Below are positions 8,091-16,871 of a stretch of 64,000 bases of DNA, in pieces. A model generated the notes under the pieces. That model made no database searches, had not been told where the DNA came from, and saw only the letters and a list, made by a program, of their open reading frames with translations. The position numbers and the translations under genes were made by a program. The DNA is taken from contig NZ_MAYN01000008.1 of NCBI RefSeq assembly GCF_001691555.1, positions 2,342,766 through 2,406,765 on the forward strand, given 5' to 3'. Positions within the stretch are counted from its first letter, which is position 1; every line of letters begins with the position of its first letter. Source of the stretch: Pantoea eucrina. GTDB taxonomy: Bacteria > Pseudomonadota > Gammaproteobacteria > Enterobacterales > Enterobacteriaceae.

Positions 8091-8885
8091 ATGGCTACGA
8101 TTACGCGTCAGGCGCACCGCTTCAGTGAGCAGTCCCCGATCTTCATGCAGCGCGATCGCACGCTGGTACGTGCGCTGCAGGAGCTGATACGTGAGCAGTG
8201 CAGCGACCGTCAGGCGTATGTCAGACTGGGAGAACCTGCGCCCGAAGGCGCTTTGACGCTGGCTGAATGGTCGACACCCGGGCACTATCAGCGGCTGATG
8301 CAGCGCTACGGTGACTATCTCTATCACAGTCATCCTGATACGCCACGGGAGGCGAAGCCGCTGCAGTCACTCTGGGCGCAGTGGTATTTCGGCCTGCTGG
8401 TGCCCACGCTGATGATAGCGCTGCTGCATGAACCGCGTGCGCTGAGCTGCTCGCCTGAACATATTCGCGCTGAGTTTCACGAAAACGGGCATCCCGCCGC
8501 CTTCTGGCTGGATGTGCAGGAGGATGAGCCCGCGCGCTTTCTCTCTGCTCCGCAGCGCATGGCGCGCCTGATCCAGACCTGCCTGCAGCCCGCCGTGGAA
8601 GGCATGACGCAGCACGGCGACATTAACGCGCGCCTTATCTGGAATAACATGGGGTATCTGATCTACTGGTTTCTGGGTGAACTCCGGGCGCAGCTGCCTG
8701 CCGCGCTGATCGACCAGCTGGAAGAGATGCTGTTTTTCACGCCGTCGCTGCCGGACGGCAGCGATAACCCGCTTTATCGCACCATGATCGTACGCCACGG
8801 CACGATGGAGCGGCGCAGCTGCTGCCAGCGTTACCGGATCCCTGACGTCGATCGCTGCGGTAACTGTACACTGAAAGCGCAATAA
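8091..8885 (+). CDS. fhuF: FhuF, siderophore-iron [2Fe-2S] reductase
   Basis: FhuF reduces Fe(III) in cytoplasmic hydroxamate siderophores to release Fe(II). The protein (264 aa; E. coli 262) retains the family core SLWAQWYFGLLVPTLM, AEFHENGHPAAFWLDV and NARLIWNNMGYLIYWF. At the C-terminus are the cysteines that bind the unusual [2Fe-2S] cluster: RRSCCQRYRIPD-x4-CGNC. The ATG at 8091 after AGGATTGGC is chosen; the open frame extends upstream to 8013 without homology. Expected to be repressed by Fur. Confidence 0.95.
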   Translation: MATITRQAHRFSEQSPIFMQRDRTLVRALQELIREQCSDRQAYVRLGEPAPEGALTLAEWSTPGHYQRLMQRYGDYLYHSHPDTPREAKPLQSLWAQWYFGLLVPTLMIALLHEPRALSCSPEHIRAEFHENGHPAAFWLDVQEDEPARFLSAPQRMARLIQTCLQPAVEGMTQHGDINARLIWNNMGYLIYWFLGELRAQLPAALIDQLEEMLFFTPSLPDGSDNPLYRTMIVRHGTMERRSCCQRYRIPDVDRCGNCTLKAQ

Positions 8886-8976
8886 GCACGCGTGCGCCGT
8901 AAATTCTCCTTTTCTCTCGTTTACACTTTTTTCGCCTTATGGCAGCGTTCAGGTTCAGTTTTTACCGGAGAACACC

Positions 8977-9441
8977 ATGAGCCTGGAGTCGGTACAGCAG
9001 TTCTTTGCTGAGCATGCGCCGGATATCGAAATTATTGAAACGCCTGAAAGCACGGCCACCGTGGCGCTGGCAGCACGCGTTCACGGCGTCTTACCAGGAC
9101 AAATCGCCAAAACGCTGTCGCTGAAAGTAAAAGAGCAGGTCGTGCTGATTGTCACCCGCGGCGATGCGCGTCTGGACAACCGCAAACTGAAAGCCGCACT
9201 GGGCGCTAAAGCGCGCATGCTGAGCGTGGATGAAGTGGTGAACTGGACCGGCCATCCGGCAGGTGGGGTCTGCCCTTTTGGCCTGGAAAACCCGCTGACC
9301 GTATACTGCGATACCTCTCTGCGCAGCTTTGATGAGGTGCTGCCCGCCGCAGGTTCGGTGCGCAGCGCGGTCCGGATCTCTCCGCTGAGAATGGCGGAGC
9401 TGACCCACGCAACCTGGGTCGACGTCTGCGAAGTGCTGTGA
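8977..9441 (+). CDS. YbaK/aminoacyl-tRNA deacylase-domain protein
   Basis: A stand-alone editing domain of the YbaK/ProX family, which hydrolyses mischarged aminoacyl-tRNA. The 154 residues include GQIAKTLSLKV with the family's conserved lysine, VTRGDARLDNRKLKAALG, and GHPAAGG-VCPFGL-like sequence (GHPAGGVCPFGLENPL), which line the active site. The exact substrate cannot be told from sequence. GGAGA precedes the ATG at good spacing. It is monocistronic and convergent with the nucleoside hydrolase gene. Confidence 0.9.
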   Translation: MSLESVQQFFAEHAPDIEIIETPESTATVALAARVHGVLPGQIAKTLSLKVKEQVVLIVTRGDARLDNRKLKAALGAKARMLSVDEVVNWTGHPAGGVCPFGLENPLTVYCDTSLRSFDEVLPAAGSVRSAVRISPLRMAELTHATWVDVCEVL

Positions 9442-9476
9442 GAGCGCAAAAATTATCGCGCCCTCACTGTCTCATT

Positions 9477-10466
9477 TCAGAGCCGGTGTGGCAGACGGAT
9501 AAAGGCCTGTTCAAGCATATCCAGCAGCAGCGCATTATCAACTCGCTGGATAACATGAACCAGCGCGCCGGTCTCTGGCGGAATACCCACGTCGAGGCGC
9601 AGCGGCGGACGGTAACGCCAGCTCTTGCCGCGCGTTGCACCGGGACGCAGCTCAATATCCACGAAATAATCCGCCCCTTCCGCCACGCGCTGATTCAGCA
9701 GCCAGGCCACTACCAGCGCATCATGGATCCAGCAGCCAGGCAGCTGCCGGGTCCGCATTGAGTAGTCGATCCAGGGTCCCAGCGTCTCCCGGACAAACTG
9801 CGTCAGCGGATGCGGCGGTGCCGTAATGCGCGCGAGATCGTCGCGGGTCAGCAGCGTCTGCGTAGTCGCATCCATCGGCACCAGCGTGATGGTGGCGCCG
9901 CTGTGCAGTACCTGATGAGCCGCCTCCGGATCGAGGCCAAAATTGGTATCTTTGATGTAGTCATCAAGCGCAAATACGCCGCCCATGATCACAATCTCTG
10001 CTACCGCTTCAGCCATCTCCGGATAACGCTGCAGCGCCTGCGCCACGTTAGTCAGCGGCCCGATAGCAACCAGAGTAAACTCTCCCGGATTATCGCAGAT
10101 TAACTGCCCCATCACGCCGGCAGCGTCATTGCCGTCCGCCGCCATGACGGCGGGCTGACGTACGCCCTGCCACAGCGCAGCCAGCGCCGGGTCGGCCAGA
10201 TTATCCAGACGCGCCCGCCACGGCAGCGGATCTTCGCGCAGCGCTTGCAGCGCCCCCTGCACTACCGGAATATTCATCCCGAGACGTTTCAGCAAATCTT
10301 TTGCCACACGGGCACCCGTCGCGCTGGGCGTGTTACCGGTGACCGTGGTGATCAGTTCCGGCGACAATGCAGGTGATGCCAGCGCCAGCGCGATAGCCAG
10401 TCCGTCATCGGTATTTGCCCCTGCGATGCCATTCCCCGGATCGCAATCAATAATTACTCGTTTCAT
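9477..10466 (-). CDS. Nucleoside hydrolase (IUNH family)
   Basis: Predicted to split ribonucleosides into base and ribose. The 329-residue protein has the calcium/ribose Asp cluster in an expanded form, DCDPGNGIAGANTDDGLA, where most family members have DTDPGxDDA. The later IVIMGG, NFGLDPEAA and IHDALVV motifs are intact, so it is probably active. It lies 22 bp after the LacI-type regulator gene and is the last gene of a likely MFS-LacI-hydrolase operon. No clear Shine-Dalgarno is visible, consistent with read-through translation. Substrate preference is unknown. Confidence 0.9.
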   Translation of the reverse strand: MKRVIIDCDPGNGIAGANTDDGLAIALALASPALSPELITTVTGNTPSATGARVAKDLLKRLGMNIPVVQGALQALREDPLPWRARLDNLADPALAALWQGVRQPAVMAADGNDAAGVMGQLICDNPGEFTLVAIGPLTNVAQALQRYPEMAEAVAEIVIMGGVFALDDYIKDTNFGLDPEAAHQVLHSGATITLVPMDATTQTLLTRDDLARITAPPHPLTQFVRETLGPWIDYSMRTRQLPGCWIHDALVVAWLLNQRVAEGADYFVDIELRPGATRGKSWRYRPPLRLDVGIPPETGALVHVIQRVDNALLLDMLEQAFIRLPHRL

Positions 10467-10487
10467 AATGTTTTATCGTTATTGTAT

Positions 10488-11501
10488 TTAAGGCTGCAGG
10501 CAGCCACAGGATTCACCGGTTTCGATGTAGTGCGGCAGCTCTGCCATCACTCCCTCATCCGACTGGTTTTTCAGCATAGCAATAGCGCGCTGCGCCAGCT
10601 CAGACAGCGGCTGCCGCACCGTGGTCAGCGAAGGCACGTGAAACGCGGCCTGTGTGGTACCGTTAAAGCAGACCAGCGCCACATCCTGCGGCACGCGGAT
10701 CCCCTGCTCGGCAAACGCACGAATACAGCCAATGGCCTGTCCTTCATTACTGGCAAACAGCGCACGCGGCAGGCGCCCGCTGGCGATCATGCGCTGCGCC
10801 GCGTCATAGCCCCCCTGCCGCGAGTAGTCAGCCGGGAAAATCAGGTTTTCATCAACGGGCAGTCCCTGCTCCTGCATCGCATCCCGCCAGCCCTGAATAC
10901 GATCCTGGGCGTTAAACATTGCCAGCGGACCGCTGATCATCCCCACCTGCTGGTAGCCGTGACTCAGCAGATGCCGGGTTACATCGCAGGCTGCCAGCCG
11001 CTCGTTCATGCTCAGCACGCTGACGCCGGGCCGCGGAGCAATGCGATCCAGCATCAGCAGCGGCGTACCGCTGGCCTGTATCACATCAATATAAGGATGA
11101 CGATCGACGCTGTTGTAAAACAGTCCGTCGATCTGACGGTTAAGCATTCCCTGAATCAGCTCCAGCTCACGCTGACGATCGTCACCGGCGTCGCCCAGCA
11201 GCATAATATGGCCGTGGTTAAGCGACTCCTGCAGCAGCACATGCGCCATGGAAGCAACAAACGGGTTAGCAATGTTCGGCACAATCAGACCAAAGGTTTT
11301 GGTGGTGCCGGAGGCCAGCGCGCGCGCTACGGCGTTAGGCCGGTAGCCCGTCTGCTTAATGGCAGCCAGCACCCGCTGACGGGTCGCTTCTGCGACCGGG
11401 CGCGGCCCGTTATTGATCACATAGCTGACCACGGCTACCGAGGTACCGGCGACGCGGGCGACATCGGTACGGGTTACGTTTCCGCCGGGAGATTTTGCCA
11501 A
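10488..11501 (-). CDS. LacI-family transcriptional regulator
   Basis: A DNA-binding repressor with an N-terminal helix-turn-helix (TRTDVARVAGTSVAVVSYVI), the hinge region (NAVARALASG) and a periplasmic-binding-protein-like effector domain (FGLIVPNIANPF onward). About 337 residues. The start is taken as TTG at 11501 because GAGG lies 5 nt upstream; the GTG at 11537 lies inside a perfect GC-rich hairpin and has no ribosome-binding site. It sits between an MHS-type transporter and a nucleoside hydrolase on the same strand, so it most likely controls nucleoside uptake and use. Its operator may be the palindrome at 13232-13249 (inference). Confidence 0.9.
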   Translation of the reverse strand: MAKSPGGNVTRTDVARVAGTSVAVVSYVINNGPRPVAEATRQRVLAAIKQTGYRPNAVARALASGTTKTFGLIVPNIANPFVASMAHVLLQESLNHGHIMLLGDAGDDRQRELELIQGMLNRQIDGLFYNSVDRHPYIDVIQASGTPLLMLDRIAPRPGVSVLSMNERLAACDVTRHLLSHGYQQVGMISGPLAMFNAQDRIQGWRDAMQEQGLPVDENLIFPADYSRQGGYDAAQRMIASGRLPRALFASNEGQAIGCIRAFAEQGIRVPQDVALVCFNGTTQAAFHVPSLTTVRQPLSELAQRAIAMLKNQSDEGVMAELPHYIETGESCGCLQP

Positions 11502-11521
11502 ATTAGCCTCAATATAAATGC

Positions 11522-11546
11522 CGCTGGCCGGATTCACCGGCCAGCG
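11522..11546 (-). terminator. Hairpin between the transporter and the LacI gene
   Basis: CGCTGGCCGG (11522-11531) and CCGGCCAGCG (11537-11546) form a perfect 10-bp stem with a 5-nt loop. On the minus strand it follows the transporter stop at 11578. There is no T-tract, so it may be a partial terminator or an RNA-stability element that lowers expression of the downstream regulator and hydrolase. Confidence 0.5.
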
Positions 11547-11577
11547 TTATGTCAATGGTCCTGCCTGCGCCTGCGCG

Positions 11578-12966
11578 TCAGATAGCATCCTCCGGCAGAT
11601 TAAGGTCACGACCGCGCGTTTCCGGTGCGACAAACGTCGTCAGAAATCCGATAGCGGCCATTGCGCTAAAGTAAACGGCGATCGGCCACCAGTGGCCGGT
11701 CCATGAGAGCAGCGCTGCCGCGACCAGCGGTGCAGTGCCGCCAGAAAGAATCGATCCCAGCTCTTTTGCCACCGCCATCTTGGTATAGCGGTGTTTCACG
11801 CCAAACATCTCGACGCCCCAGGCCGCCTGCACGCCAAATATCCCCAGCGACGCGAGCGCCATGCCGACAACAATAACCGCAATGATAATCGTCGGATCAC
11901 GGCTATCCATCAGGCTGAAGGCGGGCCACGCATAGATCATCAGCAGCAGGCAAAAGCCCCGATAGGTAATGCGGCGACCAAAACGATCGGAGAGCCAGCC
12001 CGCAAAAGGAATAATCAGAAAGCCCAGCAGCGAGGCGATAAACACCGCGGTGGTCGGTACAGATTTATCCAGCATCAGCACTTTTGCTACGTAACCGACA
12101 ATAAAGCCCTGAGCCAGATAAGAGGGGCCATTCTCACCAATGCGCAGGCCCACCATAGTCCAGAACGCCCGCGTACGCTGCCAGACGCTGCGGCTGTCTG
12201 TTTCAGTGTGTGCCTGAGCCAGCGTTTCACTGCGCTGCGCCTGCAGTTCAGCCTGCTGACGCTCAAACACCGGCGTTTCGCGCAGATGGCGGCGGATCCA
12301 CAGCGCCACGATGGCGATCAGCACGCTGCTCAGAAAAGGAATACGCCAGCCCCAGGCCAGCAGGCTCTCTTTATCCATCTGGATCACCGCCAGCCAGACC
12401 AGAGAGGCGATCAGCGTGCCGCTGTTGGATCCCAGCGCAATCACGGAAGAGACCAGGCCGCGCCGTTCAACCGGTGCATACTCTCCCAGCATCACCGTGC
12501 CGCCAGAAAGCTCCGCCCCTGCTCCTAATCCCTGCGTAAAGCGTAGCAGCACCAGACAGGCGGGTGCCCAAAGTCCAATCGTTGCATAAGACGGGATCAG
12601 GCCAATCAGTGTGGTAGAGGCACCCATCAGAATAATCGTGCTGATCATCACGACTTTGCGCCCTTTGCGATCGCCAATCCAGCCAAACAGCAGCGCGCCT
12701 ATCGGGCGGGCAATAAAGCCGACTGACCAGGTAGCAAAACTGGAGAGCAGTGCCATAGCCGGTGTCGCTTCCGGAAAAAAAATGTCGCCAAAGATGATAC
12801 CCGCCGCCAGACCATACAGGGCAAAGTCGGCATACTCCATCGCCGTACCGAGCCAGCAGGAGAAGGTTGCGCGCCAGAAATCTTTCCGGCCAGCGGCAGT
12901 TTGCAGTCGTTCATCGGCCGCGGTGAGGTGTGGTGAGTGCTGTGCAGTGGGATGATGTTCCGTCAT
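11578..12966 (-). CDS. MFS transporter, metabolite:H+ symporter (MHS) family
   Basis: A cytoplasmic-membrane proton symporter of about 462 residues with 12 predicted helices. MHS/ShiA/ProP hallmarks are visible: WLGTAMEYADFALYG at the first helix, RPIGALLFGWIGDRKGRK in loop 2-3, and RFTQGLGAGAELSGG and SDRFGRR in the second half. The ATG at 12966 (MTEHHPTAQHS) follows AGAAAGGG; the frame is open to 13068 without homology. The substrate is not recognisable from sequence; the downstream nucleoside hydrolase suggests a nucleoside or related compound (inference). Confidence 0.92.
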   Translation of the reverse strand: MTEHHPTAQHSPHLTAADERLQTAAGRKDFWRATFSCWLGTAMEYADFALYGLAAGIIFGDIFFPEATPAMALLSSFATWSVGFIARPIGALLFGWIGDRKGRKVVMISTIILMGASTTLIGLIPSYATIGLWAPACLVLLRFTQGLGAGAELSGGTVMLGEYAPVERRGLVSSVIALGSNSGTLIASLVWLAVIQMDKESLLAWGWRIPFLSSVLIAIVALWIRRHLRETPVFERQQAELQAQRSETLAQAHTETDSRSVWQRTRAFWTMVGLRIGENGPSYLAQGFIVGYVAKVLMLDKSVPTTAVFIASLLGFLIIPFAGWLSDRFGRRITYRGFCLLLMIYAWPAFSLMDSRDPTIIIAVIVVGMALASLGIFGVQAAWGVEMFGVKHRYTKMAVAKELGSILSGGTAPLVAAALLSWTGHWWPIAVYFSAMAAIGFLTTFVAPETRGRDLNLPEDAI

Positions 12967-13472
12967 AACCCTTTCTCTTAGTGAAGTGAAAACAGTAAAC
13001 GCCCTTCCATGGGTCTGTTCGCTTGCGCAGACAAGCGGAACGTCCCGGTGACGACGTTCGACAGGCAAATCCTGAAAGATCAGTAAGGAATTCCCTGGTG
13101 TTGGAATTCATCTCTCTGCTGCGTTTCGCCGATGTTTAATTCACCGATCGTATTAGCACAGCAAATGTAACCTGGTCATTTCGGGTCTGTAGCCGCGTCT
13201 GGCACCGTGAGTTATCACTGGGGAGACAGTCTATCTACGCGCGTAGATAAATCAAGCGGCAAAAACAAAAATTAGTTAGATTATTTTGACTATCCTCCCT
13301 GACTGATACCAAAAAAACACCATAATTCAGGCAATTGCATGCGTTTTAATTAAGCAAAAGCCGTATTAAAACGCAGCAATTGATATCCGTAATTTATCAA
13401 TAGCAGCACACTGCCTGCTATCGCGCCGCCTTTATGCCACCTGCAGATGACACTAAAATGACAGCGGCTGCC
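12967..13472. other. Intergenic region upstream of the MFS operon
   Basis: About 500 bp separate the transporter start from the 3' end of the beta-propeller gene. Apart from the perfect palindrome at 13232-13249 listed separately, it holds a GGAATTC pair (13087-13109) and an AT-rich stretch (13250-13400). No convincing open frame is seen on either strand. Confidence 0.6.
13232..13249. promoter_or_regulatory. Perfect 18-bp palindrome, candidate LacI-family operator
   Basis: TATCTACGCGCGTAGATA is an exact inverted repeat with a CG dinucleotide at its centre, the usual geometry of LacI/GalR operators. It lies upstream of the MFS-LacI-hydrolase unit and nothing else is oriented away from it. It is 266 bp from the transporter ATG, which implies a long leader or a distal promoter. 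Confidence 0.55.
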
Positions 13473-14423
13473 TCAGCGCAGCGTAAAATAACTTAACGCC
13501 TCACAGCCTGTGCCCGCCTGCGGCGTGGCGATGACCTTTCGCTGCGCCAGATCGATAACGCTTAACGACCCCTCACCCTCATTGGCAATAAGCAGCGTGC
13601 GGTTATCTTCACTGAAACAGCCATCGCCGGGCCGGCACCCCACACGAACGGTGCCGGAGGGAGTAAGCAGATCGTCAAACAGCGTAACCAGTGATTCATC
13701 ACGCCCGATCGCAACCAGTCGTTCACCACTGGCACTGAACCGCACAACATGGCAGGGCTGCTGGTGCCCGGCCAGCGTAATGCGCTGCCGGACCCGGTGG
13801 CTCTGCCGATCGATCACGTAAAGCAGCGGTGCGTCGGCGGCGCTGGCAACCAGATAAGGATGTCTGGGCGAGGCAGCAATACCGGCTATCGGACCAGGCA
13901 GCAGAATGTTATCAATGACGCGTCCTTCTGCCTCACATAAATCGATTACCGTGATGCTGGCATCCTCTTCATTTTCCGTGAACAGTTTGCGTCCGCTGGG
14001 TGAGAGCGTCAGCCGGTGCGCGTGATGCGAAGGCAGCGGTATGGTTTTCTCCACGCGATCGGTGTGCGGATCGATGACCGCGACCGCCGCGCTGTTTTCA
14101 CAGCAGAGATAGACCTTGCCGTCGCGACCCAGCTGCCCGCTGTGTGGCGACTGCAGTGGCGTAAGGTCGATAAAGCCGCTGATCCGGCGCTGACGCAGAT
14201 CGATAACAGCAACTTTATGCCCGGGATGTGGGTTAGCGCCGTGCATGCCGCTGCCATAGAGCGGGACATAGGCTTTCTCCAGCGCGGGCAGCATCAGCAG
14301 CTCATGCGGGCACGGCGGAAACGCATTCAGCTCCTGCTCAACGGTAAAGCGTTCCGGATGCAGAAACAGCACCCGGTTACCCTGTTTATCAACGGCTATC
14401 AGGCCGCGGGCAGATGACTGCAT
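13473..14423 (-). CDS. YVTN/YncE-like seven-bladed beta-propeller protein
   Basis: About 316 residues made of repeated beta-propeller blades of the YVTN/cytochrome D1-like type: VAVIDLRQRRISGFIDL, VAVIDPHTDRVEKTIPL, ITVIDL, LYVIDRQSHRVRQRITL and LSVIDLAQRKVIATPQ. There is no signal peptide, unlike YncE, so it is probably cytoplasmic. The ATG at 14423 has AAGGAG at ideal spacing; a GTG two codons earlier overlaps the ribosome-binding site. Such folds usually bind a ligand or protein; no enzymatic role can be assigned. Confidence 0.85.
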   Translation of the reverse strand: MQSSARGLIAVDKQGNRVLFLHPERFTVEQELNAFPPCPHELLMLPALEKAYVPLYGSGMHGANPHPGHKVAVIDLRQRRISGFIDLTPLQSPHSGQLGRDGKVYLCCENSAAVAVIDPHTDRVEKTIPLPSHHAHRLTLSPSGRKLFTENEEDASITVIDLCEAEGRVIDNILLPGPIAGIAASPRHPYLVASAADAPLLYVIDRQSHRVRQRITLAGHQQPCHVVRFSASGERLVAIGRDESLVTLFDDLLTPSGTVRVGCRPGDGCFSEDNRTLLIANEGEGSLSVIDLAQRKVIATPQAGTGCEALSYFTLR

Positions 14424-14838
14424 AATCACTCCTTAAACAGAATGCCTGACTAAAGCGTAGCTAAGCTGCATGACGAAGCTAAATTTCGCTCTGATGCCAG
14501 GCTAAAATCCAGCAAGGATAATCGTTCATTTCTTGCTGCAATTTTCAGATTGCCGCACCTTACGCAGCCCGCGGGGAATAATCTTAGGATTAATCCTGGT
14601 GGGAAAAATTAAACTGTGAAATTCATCACGCTATTATTTTGTTAAATTTTTATTGATAACGGCTGCTTCATTTTCCGCTTTATCTGAAAGAGAAAAAAAG
14701 TATTAGCGCAATCGCGAAGAATGTTTTATTAAGCTCAATGTAATACTTTTACACACAGCCCCCGTAAGGAAACATAAGAGCGTCTAAGGCGCCAGCATCA
14801 GGGACTCCTTGCCCATAATCACAATAATCAGGTGCATC
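14424..14838. other. Intergenic region with AGGATTAATCCT palindrome
   Basis: A divergent 415-bp spacer between the beta-propeller gene and the glycosyltransferase gene. It contains a perfect 12-bp palindrome, AGGATTAATCCT (14586-14597). The 14-mer starting one base earlier matches about 10 of 14 positions of the RcsAB box consensus, which would fit a polysaccharide gene, but the match is weak. No open frame is seen. Confidence 0.35.
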
Positions 14839-15858
14839 ATGTCAAAAAAACGTCTTCAGCCGGCGCGCGCGCTCTGGCACAACTGGAAAAGAATAGCGTT
14901 TACCGGTCAGTCATTACTGCAGAAAAAACAGCATAATGCGCTCTGCGCGCCGGAGTATGATCCCAGCGAAGAGGACAATATCGTGTTACTTTCTGGTGAG
15001 AAGACGTTGCCAGATATCCCGAAAAAAGTATGGCTGTACTGGGATACAGAATATTTACCAAAATCGCTGCAGGCGAATATTGCTAAAATACGCCGCGATA
15101 ATCCTGACCACAGCGTTCACCTGTTAAATAAATATTCTGTAAAAGAAGTCCTGCCCGATTTTATATTTACTTCAGCGCAATTAACGGCACAGCAGAAAAG
15201 CGAAGTGATCAGGCTTGAGCTGTTATTACGCTACGGCGGCATCGCTATCGACTGCGCTGCGCTGCTGTTTGAAGATCTGAGCTGGGTACACAGCGCCCAT
15301 CAGGAACGTCCGATGGATGTGATCGGCTATTATTGCGAACGCTCAACGCTGAATTATCTCGCACCTGTTATTGAGAACTGGTTCCTCGCTGCTGCGCCAA
15401 ATAATCCCTTTATTCGCGAATGGCAGAAGCAGTATGCGCCGATTAAACATCAGGGTGAGCAGAGCTTCTTTAACGAAATGCGCAAGCGTGATGACTTTTC
15501 GCTGCTGACGCAGAGAATCGCTGAACCGGCACAGCAGCCGGGTGCGCTGGCGCAGCAGGCGGCCATGCGGGAATACCGCCGCGTTAATCTCTTTTTGCGT
15601 AAATGTGAAGCCAGCGCCTTTTACTATCAGCGCCTCAATAACTGGAAAAGCGACGCCTTTACGCATGCCATTCTGTTTCATCAGCGTCCGCATACGCCAC
15701 CGCCGGTTATTAAACTGGACGGCCACGCGCAGCTGCATCTCGACTTTAACCTGCGCCTGGGTAACTACAACCGCAGCAGCCTGCTGGGCGCCATGATGCA
15801 GCCTGTCGCCCCGCTGAGCGTGGCGCTGCCCTCACCCGTCAATAAAGCGAGCGCGTAG
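14839..15858 (+). CDS. Glycosyltransferase, capsular polysaccharide synthesis (Caps_synth) type
   Basis: About 339 residues resembling the Caps_synth/DXD-sugar glycosyltransferase group: IPKKVWLYWDTEYLPKSLQ at the N-terminus, then KSEVIRLELLLRYGGIAID, where the GG-x-x-xD element is the sugar-nucleotide/metal site. No membrane segment is seen, so it is cytoplasmic. The ATG at 14839 follows AGGTG; the frame opens at 14809. It stands alone rather than in a capsule cluster. The acceptor and sugar are unknown. Its 3' end overlaps the convergent LysR gene by 27 bp. Confidence 0.75.
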   Translation: MSKKRLQPARALWHNWKRIAFTGQSLLQKKQHNALCAPEYDPSEEDNIVLLSGEKTLPDIPKKVWLYWDTEYLPKSLQANIAKIRRDNPDHSVHLLNKYSVKEVLPDFIFTSAQLTAQQKSEVIRLELLLRYGGIAIDCAALLFEDLSWVHSAHQERPMDVIGYYCERSTLNYLAPVIENWFLAAAPNNPFIREWQKQYAPIKHQGEQSFFNEMRKRDDFSLLTQRIAEPAQQPGALAQQAAMREYRRVNLFLRKCEASAFYYQRLNNWKSDAFTHAILFHQRPHTPPPVIKLDGHAQLHLDFNLRLGNYNRSSLLGAMMQPVAPLSVALPSPVNKASA

Positions 15859-16758
15859 CCAGTGGATAAAGGTCGTCACTGCACGCGGCACCTGTGCCGC
15901 GTAAGGACGCACCACCCAGAGGCGGTCGGCAAAGGCGTCGATTGCCTGCCACGATGACAGCACCGGCTGCAGCGCGCCGCTATCCAGCGCTGCGCGGGCG
16001 CTGAAGTCGGGCAGCATGGCAATGCCTGCACCCTGCAGCGCGGCATCCCGAATCGACTCGCTGTTGTTCGTGGCAAAATTTCCCTGAATTTTCACCGTCA
16101 GCGTTTCACCTCCCTGATGCGACTGAAAGCGCCACTGCGGCGCATCAGGACCGCGCGGATACCACAGGCAGTTATGCTGAAGCAGCGCGTCCGGCGTCTG
16201 CGGCACGCCGTGCTGTGCCAGATAAGCGGGCGAAGCCACCAGCAGCGCGCGCGTGGCGCACAGAGGCAGCGCGACGTGCGTTTCCGGCAGCGACTGGCTG
16301 TGGCGGATAGCAAGATCAAACCCCTCCCCGCCGAGTGACACCAGGCGGTCAGTCACATCCAGCTGCAGACGAACCTGCGGATATTCCCGCAGAAAGTCGC
16401 CGATAATCGGCACCAGCTGCTGCCGGGCAAACGCTACCGGCGCGCTGATGCGTACCTGCCCGCGTACCGGCCCCGCCTCATCGCGCACGCGATAAACGCT
16501 TTCCGCTATCCGGGTAAAGGGCTCACGCAGCTCGCCAGCCAGCTGTTCGCCGGCTGAGGTGAGCCGCACGCTGCGCGTGGTGCGCTGAACCAGCGCTACC
16601 CCGGTCAGCGTCTCCAGCTCTTTAATTTTCTGACTCACTGCCGCTTTACTCACATCCAGCCGCTCAGCGGCGCGGGTAAAACTGCCCTGCTCCGCCAGTA
16701 CCGTCAGCCAGTAAAGATGTGTCCAGAGCGCCTCCGTTTTCATCCCTTTGCCCGCCAT
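15832..16758 (-). CDS. LysR-family transcriptional regulator
   Basis: A 308-residue LysR regulator: winged helix-turn-helix at residues 15-45 (FTRAAERLDVSKAAVSQKIKELE) and a co-inducer domain (VRGQVRISAPVAFARQQLVPII) typical of the subgroup related to DmlR/AaeR. It is divergent from the tautomerase gene with a 113-bp spacer, so it probably controls that gene and itself. The ATG at 16758 is used; ATG 16743 is an alternative. A TGAACAAT/ATTGTTCA inverted repeat overlaps the first start. Confidence 0.92.
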   Translation of the reverse strand: MAGKGMKTEALWTHLYWLTVLAEQGSFTRAAERLDVSKAAVSQKIKELETLTGVALVQRTTRSVRLTSAGEQLAGELREPFTRIAESVYRVRDEAGPVRGQVRISAPVAFARQQLVPIIGDFLREYPQVRLQLDVTDRLVSLGGEGFDLAIRHSQSLPETHVALPLCATRALLVASPAYLAQHGVPQTPDALLQHNCLWYPRGPDAPQWRFQSHQGGETLTVKIQGNFATNNSESIRDAALQGAGIAMLPDFSARAALDSGALQPVLSSWQAIDAFADRLWVVRPYAAQVPRAVTTFIHWLRARFIDG

Positions 16759-16778
16759 TGTTCAAAATAGTGAACAAT
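16757..16778. promoter_or_regulatory. Candidate LysR operator
   Basis: ATTGTTCA (16757-16764) and TGAACAAT (16771-16778) are perfect 8-bp arms around 6 nt, which contains the T-N11-A geometry of LysR boxes. It lies in the spacer between the divergent LysR and tautomerase genes and overlaps the LysR ATG, suggesting autoregulation. Confidence 0.5.
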
Positions 16779-16871
16779 CAGTTTATCGCAGACGCTTTTT
16801 CTTTGCGCGTACAGCGGGCAGCATAGCCACATCTGTCTCTGCTTTTTTGCCACTACTGCGAGGGTTTACCG

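Noticed and set aside
11791..12528. 245-codon plus-strand frame inside the MFS gene
   Set aside because: Antisense shadow with Arg/His/Gln-rich composition.
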